Source: Achatina immaculata
Taxonomy: Eukaryota; Mollusca; Gastropoda; Stylommatophora; Achatinidae
Direction: 5' to 3'
Assembly: GCA_009760885.1 (NCBI GenBank)
Contig: CM019718.1
Coordinates: 26,033,133-26,097,132, forward strand
Length of the DNA stretch: 64,000 nt
The notes under the pieces were generated by a model. It was not told where the DNA came from. It was given only the letters and a program-made list of their open reading frames with translations, and ran no database searches. The position numbers and the translations under genes were made by a program. This document shows, one piece after another, positions 30,801 to 42,753 of this stretch (the stretch's first letter is position 1; each line of letters starts with the position of its first letter).

Positions 30801-33800
30801 CATGAGTTTCATGATGTACCCCATCCCACCATGGTTTTCATCCAGCTGTATGTTTTAGCGTTTGCTTGGTTGTGAGGGAAAAACATTTTTTAAAATTTAT
30901 TTTATTTAAGAAACCAGAAAAAAAGATAAATGTAGCTCTAAAGTTAGTAATGAATTACAGGTTCATGTAGTTATTAATCTGTATCAAAATTGTAAATTTA
31001 TAAAGTTAGTTTTATGTAACAGAATGTCAGGTCCTGTGTCTGTAATGTAACAAAATGGTAGATCACCTTGTTCCTGATTTGAAGCATAAGGTTTATGTAA
31101 TGTTTGGAATGAATTGATTCATAATATTAATAAATTAATTTATAGCCTTTGTATGTCGTAAAAATTTGTTGTATAATTTATGTGTATAGTAAAGTGTTAT
31201 TTCAGGTGGTTTTTATATGCAGTGTGGTATTAGACCATATAGTTATTATATTATCCTGTAAAATTACACATTCATTTGTAATAAACAAAAAACTTCTTGC
31301 CATTATTTATTTATAATTGTAGAACATAATTATAACTACTTTTCACACGATAAGTTGGTTTGTTTTCATTTAACATCACCGAGTTATGTAGGAGGGCCCT
31401 CTGTATCACAGAAACTCAAAAGTGATATAAATATGAGTGAATAAAAATATGAAGGCATTTTTGTATCATTAGTTTATTCTTGAATGAGGGACAGACACAT
31501 TCCAAGTGATACATTATTTAGCATGAACAAGCATGGGGGGTAGAGAAAAACAGCATAACAACCACAACCATGCTCTCTTAGGGTTTGACATGGTCAGCCT
31601 CTTTTTTTTTTTTTCGGCCTGTTGTGTTCCGCTTGATATGTTCTTTTGGGATTCTCTGATTGTTTCTTCTCATCACGTGACCGACATATGTTCATCTTCT
31701 TTTTCTGATAACCTATGAAACAGGTTGTTCACTCATCTGCCTGCTCTGCCTTGTTCTTGAATTCACTCCACTTTATACAGAGTATTTTCCTTAGGCATTT
31801 GTTTTCAAATGAGTCTAATTTGTTGTTTATTTCTTAGTTGTTTTCCAGCTTTCACATGTATAAATTGGAGTATACTACATATATATTTGTTGAAAGTCAT
31901 ATTGAATTGAATAATGATGAAATTCATACGCTAAAGAAAAGTGTTCAATAGTATAGTTCAGATACTTAAAATATTTTCCCTGATTGTCATCCAACACTAA
32001 CAGAGTGTTTTAGTTAAATGAAATCTGGCCAGAAACTGACATGTTGTACTAGTCATTTGTAGTTAGTGCCTACCATCTCTGAAAATTTCTACATCAGTCC
32101 AAGTCTAAGAAAAAAAAAAAATGAAATTTTAATGTAAAATTTCAGGTAGTAATTTAGGGAGTGCTATCATATTCATGCTTGTAGTTAGCAGGCCTGTTTC
32201 CATGAAAATACCATTTGTTTTCGAGTTTGTATAGTACTACCAAGAAAATCAAATATTCATATTCAGCTGAATATGTGAAATTTGGTACTTGGTACAGTTC
32301 TAGTCAAGAGAAAGAGTCGTATCAAGTAGAGTAGGGAAAAGCAGTCAGAAGAAGAAGAAAGAGCAGTGGTCAGTATGCACATGGCAGTTTGTTCCGCTTT
32401 TGCTAAGATACATCATTGCATGGAAGGAAATGACCGAAGATGGGCGCTGCTGTTTTAACGCAATACTGACTTTAGAGAAATACTAGAATGGAGATTTAAG
32501 TATTTGATCAAATTTGAGTAGTTGATCTTCTGCGGCACAGCTAAGTATGATGTGGCATAATATCAGACTTCATCACAGCTACTCCGTCATTCATGAGGGT
32601 GCTTTCATAGCCAGATGCATCTGGATATATACGAGAGCTGAGCACTTTTATGGAAAGAGATACAGAGGGCGTGATTTTTCTGGCAAGACTGAGCTCTATA
32701 ATATTTCTCAGACATTGTGTGAAACACATTCAGTGATCAGTTCCATGAAGGATGATTTGGCAAAGCCAGGACTGATCTGTTGGCCCAGGTGTCCTCTTGA
32801 CAATTATGGACAATGTCGATAACATAATGGTAGACATAATTGTGGTGAATATCATGTGTGGACAGAGAGTTTCTTTTGTGTGAATGGCTCTCACATTGAG
32901 TTCCTAAAGCATGATGACTGTGGCTTCTTGTACTATTAAACTGAAAGTTTCTGGGTTAAAATATATTAAATAAATATTAGCAGCATAGACTCTAGAGTTT
33001 GTTTTTGGACACCCTGTATATGTGATGTTCTATATTCAGTCCTGATCTTGAACAGTCTCCAGAGTCGTATGTGGCAGGCAGCTTAGTATGAAGATTACAC
33101 ATTAATCCTATGCTCTTCAGTAAATAACTTTAATAAAATGAATTTTTTTTTTTTTTTTTCCAATTTCAGTTCAAGGGCATTCAGGGAATTTTGTATTTGG
33201 AACAATTTGTGGGAGAGCTGTCATGCTAATGAGAGGAAGGTTCCACTACTATGAGGGCTATCCAATGTGGAAGGTGAGAGTTCAGAAATTATTGAACCAC
33301 TACTATGAGGGCTAAAATCCTAAGATGGCATGGCCTCCCCCATAAAATAGTTAATGTAATCAAAGCCCTATACGAGGGTTTTCAGTGCAAAGTTATCTGT
33401 GGAGAACATACCTCCAGCAGCTTTAGGGTACAAACAGGAGTGAAACAGGGATGTGTACTATCACCAACATTATTTATCTTGGCAGTAGACTGGTTAATGA
33501 AGGAGGCAACATCAGACAAACGCAGAGGATTACAATGGACCCTTGACACAGTGCTGGAGGACCTTGACTTTGCGGACGACATTTGTCTATTATCAAGCAG
33601 TCACAAAGATATGCAAGATAAAATAAACAAGTTAACCCAGAATGCAAACAACATAGGACTAAAGATCAACGTAGGAAAGACAAAGTTAATGAAGCAAAAT
33701 GTGAACAACAGAAATGTACTCAGAGTAGATAACAAGTTAGTGGAGGAGGTTAACGAATTTGTATACCTTGGCAGCAGAGTAGTAGAAAATGGAGACAGCA

Positions 33801-36800
33801 CAGAGGACATCAACAGCAGACTTACTAGAGCAAACCAGGCTTTTGCAATGCTACAGAATATATGGAAATCAAATAAACTAAGCATAAATATGAAAATCAG
33901 GATATTTAAGAGTAATGTTCTAAGTGTACTACTCTATGGAAGTGAATGCTGGAAAATCACCAAAACCATAGAAAACAAGTTGAATTCTTTCCAGACTAAA
34001 TGTTTACGTAGAATTAAAAAAATATTTTGGCCAAACACCATAAGAAATAACATCTTATTGGCAGAAATGCAGATGAAACCACTGACAACAATTATTGAGG
34101 AAAGACGCTGGCGATGGTTGGGACATGTGCTTCGAATGACTGACAACTCACTACCAAAAATAGCACTAAGATGGACACCACAGGGGAGCAGAAGTAAGGG
34201 TAGACCAAAAGAGACATGGAGAAGAACAACAGAAAGGATGTTGAGCAATAGAGGGCTCACCTGGGCAAGAGCAGAAAAAAAGGCGAAAGACAGGCATTTG
34301 TGGAAAACCCTTGCGGAAGCCCCATGTGCCCTGGGCACTTAAGGTTCAGAGAGAGAGAGAGAGACTATGAGGGCTATCCAATGTGGAAGGTGAGAGTTCA
34401 GAAATCGTTGAATTTTTTGATAATGTTGAATTGATAAATGCTGGGCAGTCTGTTGTAGTACAGAAATTATTGAGAATGTTGCTGAATTGATAAAATGTTG
34501 GCCTATCTGTTGTAGTATAGAGATTAGAGGAGCCATGAACAGCAGCACTGTAGAGGTTAGTTTTATGGATAAGAGATTGTTTTGTTAGGTTTGTATAAGA
34601 TGAATAAAAACTAGTTTTGTTAGACATGTAATAGAGTGCCAGTTTGAAACCTGATCTTTTATTCATATTTTGAAGGTTGCTATGCCTGTCCGTGTAATGA
34701 AGGCTGTGGGTATTGAAACCATGCTTGTGACAAATGCTGCTGGAGGGTTGAATCCTGAGTACAAAACAGGAGATCTGATGATCTTAAAAGACCACATTGA
34801 CTTACCTGGGCTTACTGGGGAGTGTGTACTTATAGGAAGAAATGATGAGAGGTAATGACACTTTTTTGTTGTTTCTATTTAACCTTTTCGCCGCTAAAGA
34901 CATGTTTACTTTTTTCTTAAGTCACTGCTAAGGACAAGTTAACACATTCCTATCATTTTACCCCTCCGGTGCTGAAGACGTGTAAACTCATTTCAAGTTT
35001 TCTTGATCGCTGCTGTAGACAGTTCTCGTTTAATATCCGGGAAAAAATGACAGTAGCTATTTTTAGTTCTGTGTGACTTATTTTCACGTGTTGAAACTGG
35101 CCATGTGCTGGAAATGTGTTGTTTTTAGTGTGTGATGGGGTCAGGCATGTTCCTGGTAACATGGCGGTGTGCGCTTTACAAAAATACCTTAACACTTTGT
35201 TGACCACAGTTATTTACCCTGAAAAACCCCCAGTTCCCAGCCATTTTTCTGAAAAATGAACGTTTTTTGAGTGGACTTAGAAAAACATGCATATCTCTAC
35301 TCACCATTGAGATAAATTAATCCAGGTTGGTAGACAGACTCCCAAGACCCTCTAGTACTTCTTGAGTGTGTGATATCTTGTGAAACAATTATCTGAATGC
35401 AATGGAACTTGACAACTTTGACAAAAAAAATTTTGTTTCACTCTTTTTCTCATTGACCAAGCACACTCTGCACTTCCTAGATGATGCTTTTTTAGTGCCT
35501 TCATCCTCAGGATTCACCAGAACATGATTCTTTACTATTCCAGACAATCACTGTTGTGCACTGTTGATATCATGCGAACAAGTCTTTCGTCTTTCCTTCA
35601 TCAGTCAAAAGCTGCTGCTTCGGTTTATGCAACTCTTGAAATTTAGGCAAAAAATAATCCAGCAGAGGTTTTATTTTGCTAATTCTACTTGTTTCTGGAA
35701 ATGTCTGAGAGTTGTCAGAGAAATGCAGAAGTGTCAGAAGATGCTCAAATTTAGCTCTGCACATTGTTTTTGAAAATATTGGTGTTTCCAGAAGAGGGTC
35801 TGTTGTCCAGTAATCTTTCCAGTGTGGCTTCCTAGTCTGGCCCATCAAAATGATCAATCCAAAGAATTTGTTAATGTCTGAATGTGTTATATTTTCAGAC
35901 AAAAAGGCAGTAGTTTGTTCATATGTTGTGTCTATGTACAGTATAAATTTTCATGACGAGGTAACAGTTTAAAAAAATCATTGCCAAACACTGTACTGAA
36001 AATTTCCTCCATGCTGTCTGGTTTGTTTACATTCACTGAAACACCAGAATTTCCTATACATTTTTCAAGAACTGGTGTAGAATCAGTGTTACTCCACACA
36101 CCTATATCACTGCTAACTATATCACATAAAAATGTGAAATACTTACTGTTGAAGAATCATATCCTGACATTGAATCACAATAACACTGTCACTTGAATTT
36201 CACTTCTGACACAGCAACACTGTGCCTAGTTATCATATTTTTAATCAGATCGCCGTCACAGAAATCACTTTGAAACACATCAATTTCATTACTATAATCA
36301 TTAAACAGTGATTTTTATTCATCACTAGGGTAGTCTGACAAAAGATTCAGGGCATAATTCATTGTACTGTCCCAGTATTGTCGAGCGTAACGTGCTCCGC
36401 CATTTGCACAAAATGTCGACTTGGCGAGATCTCGTAAACACGTGTTTTCGACAGCTAAACCCGCGAGATTTCTACTTTTTTTAAAGTTACGAAGATTAAA
36501 AACAATATTTTATTATATTAACTTTGCAGTAAAAATACAGACAACCAAAAATTACTTTAAATAACACACTAGAAACAGTTTAAATAAGACGACCATCGAA
36601 TACGGCAAATCCGCCTTTCGGCCAACAACGCACGGAAACTGGAAATACGGATTTCCTCCTATTTGGCCCGAGAAGTGTTAACTGCTTCTTTTTCTGTGTG
36701 CTTAGATTTAGTATTCTGTACAAATTTCTTGTCAAATGGCCTGAAAACAAATTATCCTAGATGAGGAATTGGAGTTTCTTTCAAGGAGTGATAATGAAGA

Positions 36801-39800
36801 CATTTGAAGTGTGTAGTTCTGACAGTGTGAAAGATGAGCAGAGAACTTATAGCCAGCCATCAGCATCGAGTGGAAAGAAGGATGTTGCAGAGAAAATCTG
36901 CATTTTCAACGTCCTCATCATAGTCAGAGTTAAGTAGTGACGATGGAGCGCAGTCAGAACGGCAGAAATTTCATACAGTTTTCTGGTCTCCAGCTGATCT
37001 GAGACCAATTGTTCGTTATCTTGACAATTCCAGCTCGGGCTGTAATGCTGACATTGAATCAAAAGTTTTTTTCTGTTCTTCATGGAATCATTGGTAACAT
37101 TTATAGCAGAGAGGCGTGATAGATTTTACAAGGACGTTTTTCAGAATGCGTCTTGCCACTAAAGTGCTCATCTCATCCATTGGGCAGAGAGTACTTTTGA
37201 AGAAATATTTTGCTTCTTGGCTGTGTGCCCACTTATGCTAAGAATGAAAAAACTTAAAATAAATGAAAGCTGGTCAAATGACTTTTTTGCTTGGAAAATC
37301 CATGTTTGGAGAAGTTATGTCTTGGGACAGATTTTTTTACTTTTGACAATGCTGCATATTTCAGACGGCAGCACTGATGTCAGTGGGGGTAGACTAGGCA
37401 AAATTAGAAATGTGATTGACAAATTGTGCAGTTTGTTTCCGACTGCATTCTTGCCTTTCCAAGATCTTGTTATTGATGACATGCTCATGCTTTTCAAAGG
37501 AAGATTGTCTTTCATACAATATTTTCAATCAAAGAGAAGTAGATTTGGTGTGAAAACTTTCTTATGTGTGACTGCAAAAGTGGTTATATTTTAGATCTTA
37601 TAGTTTATACTGGAGTTAACAGTGTCATTAATGTATCAGGTCTGGAAAAGGCCACTGATGTTGTAACAACCTTGCTGACGATGTATCTCCAAAAAAGTGA
37701 CACCCTTTTTTGTGGACAAATGGTACAGTAGTCCAGAATTATTTCTGTAACTTCATGATCATGGCAGAAATGCATGTGGCACTGTAAGGAAATAAAGAAT
37801 ATGCCCAAAATGGAACAAAAGCTGAAGAAAGGTGAAATTTGCTGCAGGTCTGGAAGTAATTTAGTAGCTCTGAAGCAGTGTGATAAGCAAGAAGTTTGGG
37901 TGCTGACCACATGTCGCAGAAATTGTTGAAACAGGCAAGAATGGAAAAGTGGAGAGAATGTTCAAAAGCCAAAGTGTGTTGTTGGTGGTTACAAGAAATG
38001 TATGGGGTTAGTAGATAAACTGAAATGCTTCTCAGTTCTATTGAGTCTATTAGAAAAAGTGTGATATGGTATTAAAAAAAACTTTTTCATGTGCTAGATT
38101 TTTCTGTTGATGTGATGAAGGGCAGAATGTAAGACAAGCCTGCATGCCCAATTCTTTACCATTTAAAAATAAAGATCGTTCATTATTTTGACTGCACATT
38201 CATTATTTCATTATACAAAGTGGTTACAGGTAATAACATCCCAGTTACCAATTTCAACTTGACAGTAATATAGAAAATTCTTGTAAGGCTAGGAGAAAAA
38301 GTGGAGAAGCAATGAAGATCTGCACCTATGATTGGTACAGAGACATTTCCCATCAACAGTAGAGCCCCAAACATCAAAGAAGAAGAAACCAACGAGAGAG
38401 TGTGTAGTGTGTTTGAGGAACAACAAAGATAGGAAACAAGATACATGTGCCAAGACTGCGATGTAGCATTGTGTGTCACACCATGCTTTAGAGTACTTAA
38501 TACACAAAAACAGTATTGAAAAATAAGTTACTATGCTGTCTTTGTGTTTGATCCTATGTAACAATGCTTATAAAAAAAATAAATGTGCTATGAGTTGTAT
38601 AAATGAGAGTGGAAGAATCCAAGAGTTACAGCGTGATTACATTTTCTGGTGATAAAAAAATTGTCAGTGTTACCGATGCATCTCAACATCTTAGATTTTG
38701 AGACGACAAAAGAAGTATTCAGCATTGAGTGAAAGTAGGCCAGCGAAAGTATACAGCACAGTGGAGCATGGCTCTCGATTTTTATGTAACAGTGAAAAAA
38801 ATCAATATCTCTAGATGATTGTTCAGCCATGCTACATGCTGTTGAGGAAATGTGTGTTATATCTGCAGTGATTGCATTAACCGGCAATTACTAGTTAATT
38901 ACTGATTAAAGTACCGAGAAAATCCTGAAGTTTTGGAGGTTGTTGGCTACCATAACTGGTTTATATTATCAAAAACGTAGTGAAAGGCAACCAGTGAAAT
39001 CAGTTAGAGAATAATTAGCCCAGTATGTATAAACTAGGAAAAAAAATAGGAACAGCTTTATTATTTAACGATAACACACTTGTGACGTTTTGGCTTGAGC
39101 CTTTGTCAAACAAAAACAAACAGGACAAAGAATTGGAGAGAGGAAACAAAGCACAGATTCATATTAATTGGATGTTAACAAAACAATACAAAATGAAAAC
39201 ATTAAAAAAAAAAATGGCAAATAACTTAGCTTCTGGAATAGCACAGAACCAAGATTGCTTGTATATCCTTGATAGGAGCACAAACAATAACCTGTTTGTT
39301 TTTGTTTGAGAAAGGCTCACACCGAAAAGGCACAAGTGTATTATCGTTAAATAATAAAGCTGTTCCTACTTTTTTCCTAGTTTATACATTTTGGTTTCAT
39401 AGCTTTACTGCAGTGCTTTGTGTATAGTTGTATGCCTATACACTAATTATTGCATGTTACTAAATTAGCCCAGTATTCTGATGATGCTCAATTTGTATGG
39501 AGGAGAATCAGCCAGTTTTGACCTTGGTACAACAAGTGAGCATTCTGTAACTAGTAAATCTCATAGAAAGAAAGATAAGAAAAATTTAATGTAACATTTA
39601 ATTGCTGTTGATGTTTGTAAAATGTGTGTAATTTTACATTTCCAAAAAGTATAGGGCACCGAATGTTGTATTGACAAAACTGGTAGTTCGAAAGTGCTTC
39701 ATGCAAAGTGGAAGACAGATACAAATGTACCAGTTTTAAAAAAATCCTAGTGTCATCACTGTTATGGTGTCAGAGTCCATCCTCTCTTTGACCTGACTGC

Positions 39801-42298
39801 AAACTTGAGGGTAATGTGATGTGTAAAAGACACTGGTACTGTCAGTTAGCAGTGCCTCAAGTTCAGGTTAAATGGTACTAAATTTACTGAAGGTGAGGTA
39901 TAAAAAGGGGCTTTCCATTTTTCTGATTTATTTCATCATCATCTGCTGTCTCGTCAGAAAAGATTTGCTGCAGTCATCTCTGTCTTTACCCTGCCTCTTA
40001 CTTTCATGCTGCATCTGGTCACCAAACCGATTCCTGACAACACTCTTGATGTTATTCATCTTTATCACTGACATCTTTTGCTCTTTTACCTATAAACCAT
40101 TCCTAAGAGTATGGTTTTCACTACGTAGCTCATAAATTTTCTTTTTTTTTTTTTTTTCCTGCAAGGTTTGGCCCCAGATTTATTGCTACAAATGCGACAT
40201 ACGATGAAGATCTGAGAAGCAAGTTCAAGCAAGTGGTGAAGGAGCTGGGCTACTCCAATATTATGCAGGAAGGGATATACATCATGATAGGAGGGCCTAC
40301 ATTTTCCTCTGCTGCTGAAGCCCGCGTTCTCAGGATGTTTGGAGCTGATGCTGTTGGTAATTGCATTGCGAGTTTTATTCTTATGTTTTTGTTGCAGGAG
40401 TATAATCATCTTCTTCATCAATTTTTATAGCCTCTTGCAACAGTTCTGGATAAATTTTGATTTTTTTTAAAAGGAATATTCCTGCATGGAATCATTGAGC
40501 GTGGCTTCTTGGGTTTCTTTCTTGGGCCAGTAGTTGCTTCTTGGCATGTCATAACTGGCACAGTCCTGGAGGATGTGACCTGCATTTTGTGGTGCTTGGG
40601 CAACCTTGAACTTTTGTTTGACATGTGGTTTCATAGTTGGCTGTGTCCTGTTCTGAGGTGTAAAATGGTGGCTTGTTTATTTCTGCTTTAAACTCTTGGA
40701 ATTTCTGACATAGGGCAGTAGTGAGGACAGAATTGAGATATGTAGTTCTGACAGTCAGCAAGATAATCAGAGAACTTATGTCCAGACATGAATATCAAAT
40801 GGATGGCAAGAGTGAAAAAAAAAGTTAAAAATAAATAAATGCTTACTTGTTGAAAAATTCTTTGCTTCACTCACCTGGGTTTAGTGGAATTGTGTCCTGG
40901 TTCAGGTTTTTTTTTTGTGGGGGGGGGGGGGGGGGGTTACTTTTGAGAATGTTGTATTTCTCAGACAGTGGGACTGGTGCCTGTGATGGTCAACTTTTCA
41001 GAGAGACTTCCTGTCAATAGAATCATCAGCACTGAAGAAAAAGCTCCACTGAGAAAGTGTCCAAAAAACAAGATAATGAGATATATGGCCAAAGACTGTG
41101 ATGTCTCATTGTGTTTACATCAGTATTTTTAAACATTTCAGATCATTTTCATTTTCATTAAAAAAAATGTTTGTCTTTTTTTGTTTTTTTCTTAATGTAA
41201 AAATCATTCACTGAGGAAGTTTCACTAATCATATCTTATCTTATATCCTTCCCGTGCTGTTAAACGTCACACAGGGCTCGCAAAGTAGTTCGCCAATTTT
41301 TCCTGTCTTCGGCGAGTCTTTCAACCTCATCAAAGGATTTTATGCCTGTTAATTTGGCCTCTCTTAACAGTGTCCTCTTCAGAGTTTCACGTGGTCTGCC
41401 TCTTTTTCTTTGGCCTGTTGTGTTCCACTTGATAGCTTGTTTTGGGATAATCACTAATCATATGATGAATGTTTATTGTATTGTGGGTGTTTTTCAGTAG
41501 TTTCAGTAATCATATGGTGAATGTTTATTGTATTATGGGTGTTGTTCAGTAGTTTCAGTAATCATATGGTGAATGTTTATTGTATTATGGGTGTTGTTCA
41601 GTAGTTTCAGTAATCATATGGTGAATGTTTATTGTATTATGGGTGTTGTTCAGTAGTTTCAGTAATCATATGGTGAATGTTTATTGTATTATGGGTGTTG
41701 TTCAGTAGTTTCAGTAATCATTTGGTGAATGTTTATTGTATTATGGGTGTTGTTCAGTAGTTTCAGTAATCATATGATGAATGTTTATTGTATTATTGGT
41801 GTTGTATTTGTATGGTCAACATTTGTATTTCCATTAACTAGGATATGAAGATAATATCCTTTGTTTTTGTAGATGTAGGTATCTCTGTAAATCTGAATAC
41901 TTTAAGAACTATGTTATGTGATAGTTTTGACAGAAATTTTATTGGAACGCTTTGATAGTTTGACTTAAATAAAAATGTGTCTATTCTAACCAACAATTTT
42001 GAAGAAATATCTTGACATATTTTTACTGTTGTGTTGATAGTATTTTAATAACATATTTTTTGTTATGCCATTTAACTTGAGTTGTTTGAAACTGTCAGGC
42101 ATGAGTACAGTTCCTGAGTCGGTGGTTGCCCGACACAGCGGAATGAGAGTGTTCGGCATCTCCCTCATCACAGACATGGTGGACATGGAGGATGGCTCCA
42201 AGTTTCAGGTCACTCATGATGACGTGCTCCAGACTGCCAAAGAAAGGTCCTTGCTGATGCAGAAGATGTTCACTAGATTTGTGGAGATGATTGATTAG
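27801..42298 (+). CDS. PNP: Purine nucleoside phosphorylase, six exons
   Basis: Cytosolic trimeric enzyme of purine salvage that splits (deoxy)nucleosides with phosphate into base and (deoxy)ribose-1-phosphate. Exons: 27,801-27,835; 30,617-30,786; 33,170-33,273; 34,676-34,851; 40,166-40,356; 42,099-42,298. All junctions are GT-AG and phases match; the total is 876 bases (291 residues; the human enzyme has 289). Visible motifs are CGTGLGG (phosphate loop), [10 protein letters not shown] (phosphate/ribose site), [21 protein letters not shown] and the conserved His in VTHDDVL that contacts the ribose 5'-OH. The pocket positions equivalent to human Glu201 and Asn243 are Ser ([10 protein letters not shown]) and Asp (LITDMVD). 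Exon 1 is assigned from the ATG in good context, the donor GGGTAAGAA and the matching phase. Introns carry LINE, piggyBac and foldback insertions. No poly(A) signal could be fixed. Confidence 0.93.
28390..28865 (+). mobile_element. LINE (family A-like) C-terminal fragment in PNP intron 1
   Basis: Plus-strand frame with [39 protein letters not shown] and a following [11 protein letters not shown] block. It runs directly into a family E fragment at about 28,875. Confidence 0.75.
28875..29412 (+). mobile_element. LINE family E fragment in PNP intron 1
   Basis: Contains [40 protein letters not shown] and DEDRLQR, then ends with the family E tail ending in GATGTAAGATAG. Confidence 0.8.
29413..30616. 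other. PNP intron 1, remainder
   Basis: No supported element; short frames have no recognisable motif. Exon 2 begins after TCCACAG at 30,616. Confidence 0.5.
31575..31868 (-). mobile_element. LINE family E fragment in PNP intron 2
   Basis: The minus strand encodes the same block as 29.1 kb (HVMRR-type segment and the CLRKIL-type segment), with a T-run at 31,602-31,614. No intact frame. Confidence 0.7.
31869..33169. other. PNP intron 2, remainder
   Basis: AT-rich with no element recognised. A T-run and TTTCAG acceptor precede exon 3. Confidence 0.5.
33243..34412. repeat. 54 bp duplication of the PNP exon 3 end and splice donor, second copy split by a LINE
   Basis: The first copy is 33,243-33,296 (31 exonic bases plus the donor GTGAGAGTTC). 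The second copy starts directly at 33,297, is interrupted after GGGCT at 33,313, and resumes at 34,376-34,412. The copies differ only near their ends (AATTATTG versus AATCGTTG). The second donor lies at 34,390. Confidence 0.9.
33314..34363 (+). mobile_element. LINE family C, 5'-truncated copy in PNP intron 3 with 12 bp TSD
   Basis: A frame of 345 codons covers it: [20 protein letters not shown], then [16 protein letters not shown] (catalytic FADD), [25 protein letters not shown], and the [15 protein letters not shown] and [10 protein letters not shown]-terminus. It ends in a (GA)n tail. The flanking duplication ACTATGAGGGCT lies at 33,302-33,313 and 34,364-34,375. The endonuclease and fingers are missing, so it is not autonomous. 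It is the fuller relative of the insert in the viral integrase. Confidence 0.95.
34883..35190. repeat. Sub-terminal-type repeats near TTAA sites
   Basis: Four imperfect copies of a CGCTRAAGACRTG-like word (near 34,892, 34,923, 34,969 and 35,010) follow TTAA at 34,879. Such repeats occur near the ends of TTAA-type transposons. The unit boundaries are unclear. Confidence 0.4.
35193..36677 (-). mobile_element. piggyBac element, internally deleted, TTAA-flanked
   Basis: TTAA lies on both sides (35,189-35,192 and 36,678-36,681). The ends are CACTTTGTTGACC and, inverted, CACTTCTCGGGCC. On the minus strand a 110-residue frame (35,570-35,902) reads as the start of the piggyBac transposase domain ([38 protein letters not shown]). 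The Cys-rich C-terminus (SSRKCRVC) is at about 35,440-35,470. The catalytic Asp region between them is missing. It lies in PNP intron 4. Confidence 0.8.
36740..38540 (+). pseudogene. piggyBac transposase pseudogene in PNP intron 4
   Basis: An open frame at 37,217-37,594 carries [38 protein letters not shown] and [10 protein letters not shown], which match the piggyBac DDE region (DDM is the second catalytic Asp region). Downstream, with stops, come [20 protein letters not shown] and, near 38,390, a broken Cys-rich end ([15 protein letters not shown], ...CDVALC). Opposite orientation to the preceding element. Confidence 0.8.
39024..39388. mobile_element. Foldback/MITE with ~100 bp inverted repeats
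   Basis: The arm 39,024-39,124 (ATGTATAAACTAGGAAAAAA at its outer end) is nearly identical to the reverse complement of 39,288-39,388. The arms differ at a handful of positions and flank a core of about 165 bp. A short direct repeat at its edges is not clear. It lies in PNP intron 4. Confidence 0.85.
39389..40165. other. PNP intron 4, remainder
   Basis: No supported gene or element. A long T-run and GCAAG acceptor precede exon 5. Confidence 0.5.
40690..41140 (+). pseudogene. Second piggyBac remnant, internally deleted
   Basis: Blocks match the 36.8-38.5 kb copy in the same order: AGTTCTGACAGTSW..., the region around TTTTGAGAATGTTGTATTTC and the Cys-rich end ([12 protein letters not shown]). 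A G-run lies at 40,918-40,936. It sits in PNP intron 5. Confidence 0.6.
41236..41452 (-). mobile_element. LINE family E 3' end with TSD in PNP intron 5
   Basis: The minus-strand frame (41,260-41,454) reads [20 protein letters not shown] and [19 protein letters not shown]. The tail is a TATCTTATCTTATATCC simple repeat. The flanks share CACTAATCATAT, a probable target duplication. Confidence 0.85.
41453..41805. repeat. Tandem array, 52 bp unit, about 7 copies
   Basis: AATCATATGGTGAATGTTTA recurs every 52 bases from 41,453. The outer units are the most diverged, as expected for a locally expanded array. Confidence 0.9.
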
Positions 42299-42753
42299 TT
42301 TCTCTGTTTTTCTAGTCCAGTCATCTTAAGTGTTATTCTAGAAATTTTTTTTTTTTTAATCTGTTACTTTGATTCGTTATCCAGATTTTACATTTTACCC
42401 TTGTTATCCCAATGTTACTGTACTTCTACTGATATTTCCAGTTGGTCTCATTTTGTTACAATTAGTGGACTATTCTATATTGTATAGTTAAGCATTGTTA
42501 TGTTTTTGAAGAGATTGGAATGTGGTAGATGTAATAGTGTTTCTGTGTTAATGTGTACTATTGGACAAGGGCTTACACTTTGTGGTATATAGTGAGCTAT
42601 AGCATACACGGTGTAAAGTGCATGAAGAAAGTGAGGTTATAGAATTGGTGTGTTAAACATTTGACTCCAACTTCTTTTTTTTTTTTTTACTGTCTGAATC
42701 CAGTTTTTCTTTGATTCTGTTGTAAGTGGCACATTTTGATTGTCTCAAATGTT
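42299..42753 (+). other. PNP 3' untranslated region, probable
   Basis: T-rich sequence directly after the PNP stop. No canonical AATAAA is present before 43,240, so the 3' end is undetermined. Confidence 0.4.

Noticed and set aside
33305..34342. 345-residue reverse transcriptase as an active gene
   Set aside because: It lacks endonuclease and fingers, is 5' truncated and flanked by a TSD: a dead-on-arrival LINE copy.
35570..35902. Host gene of unknown function on the minus strand
   Set aside because: It matches the N-terminal transposase domain of piggyBac and lies between TTAA-flanked ends.
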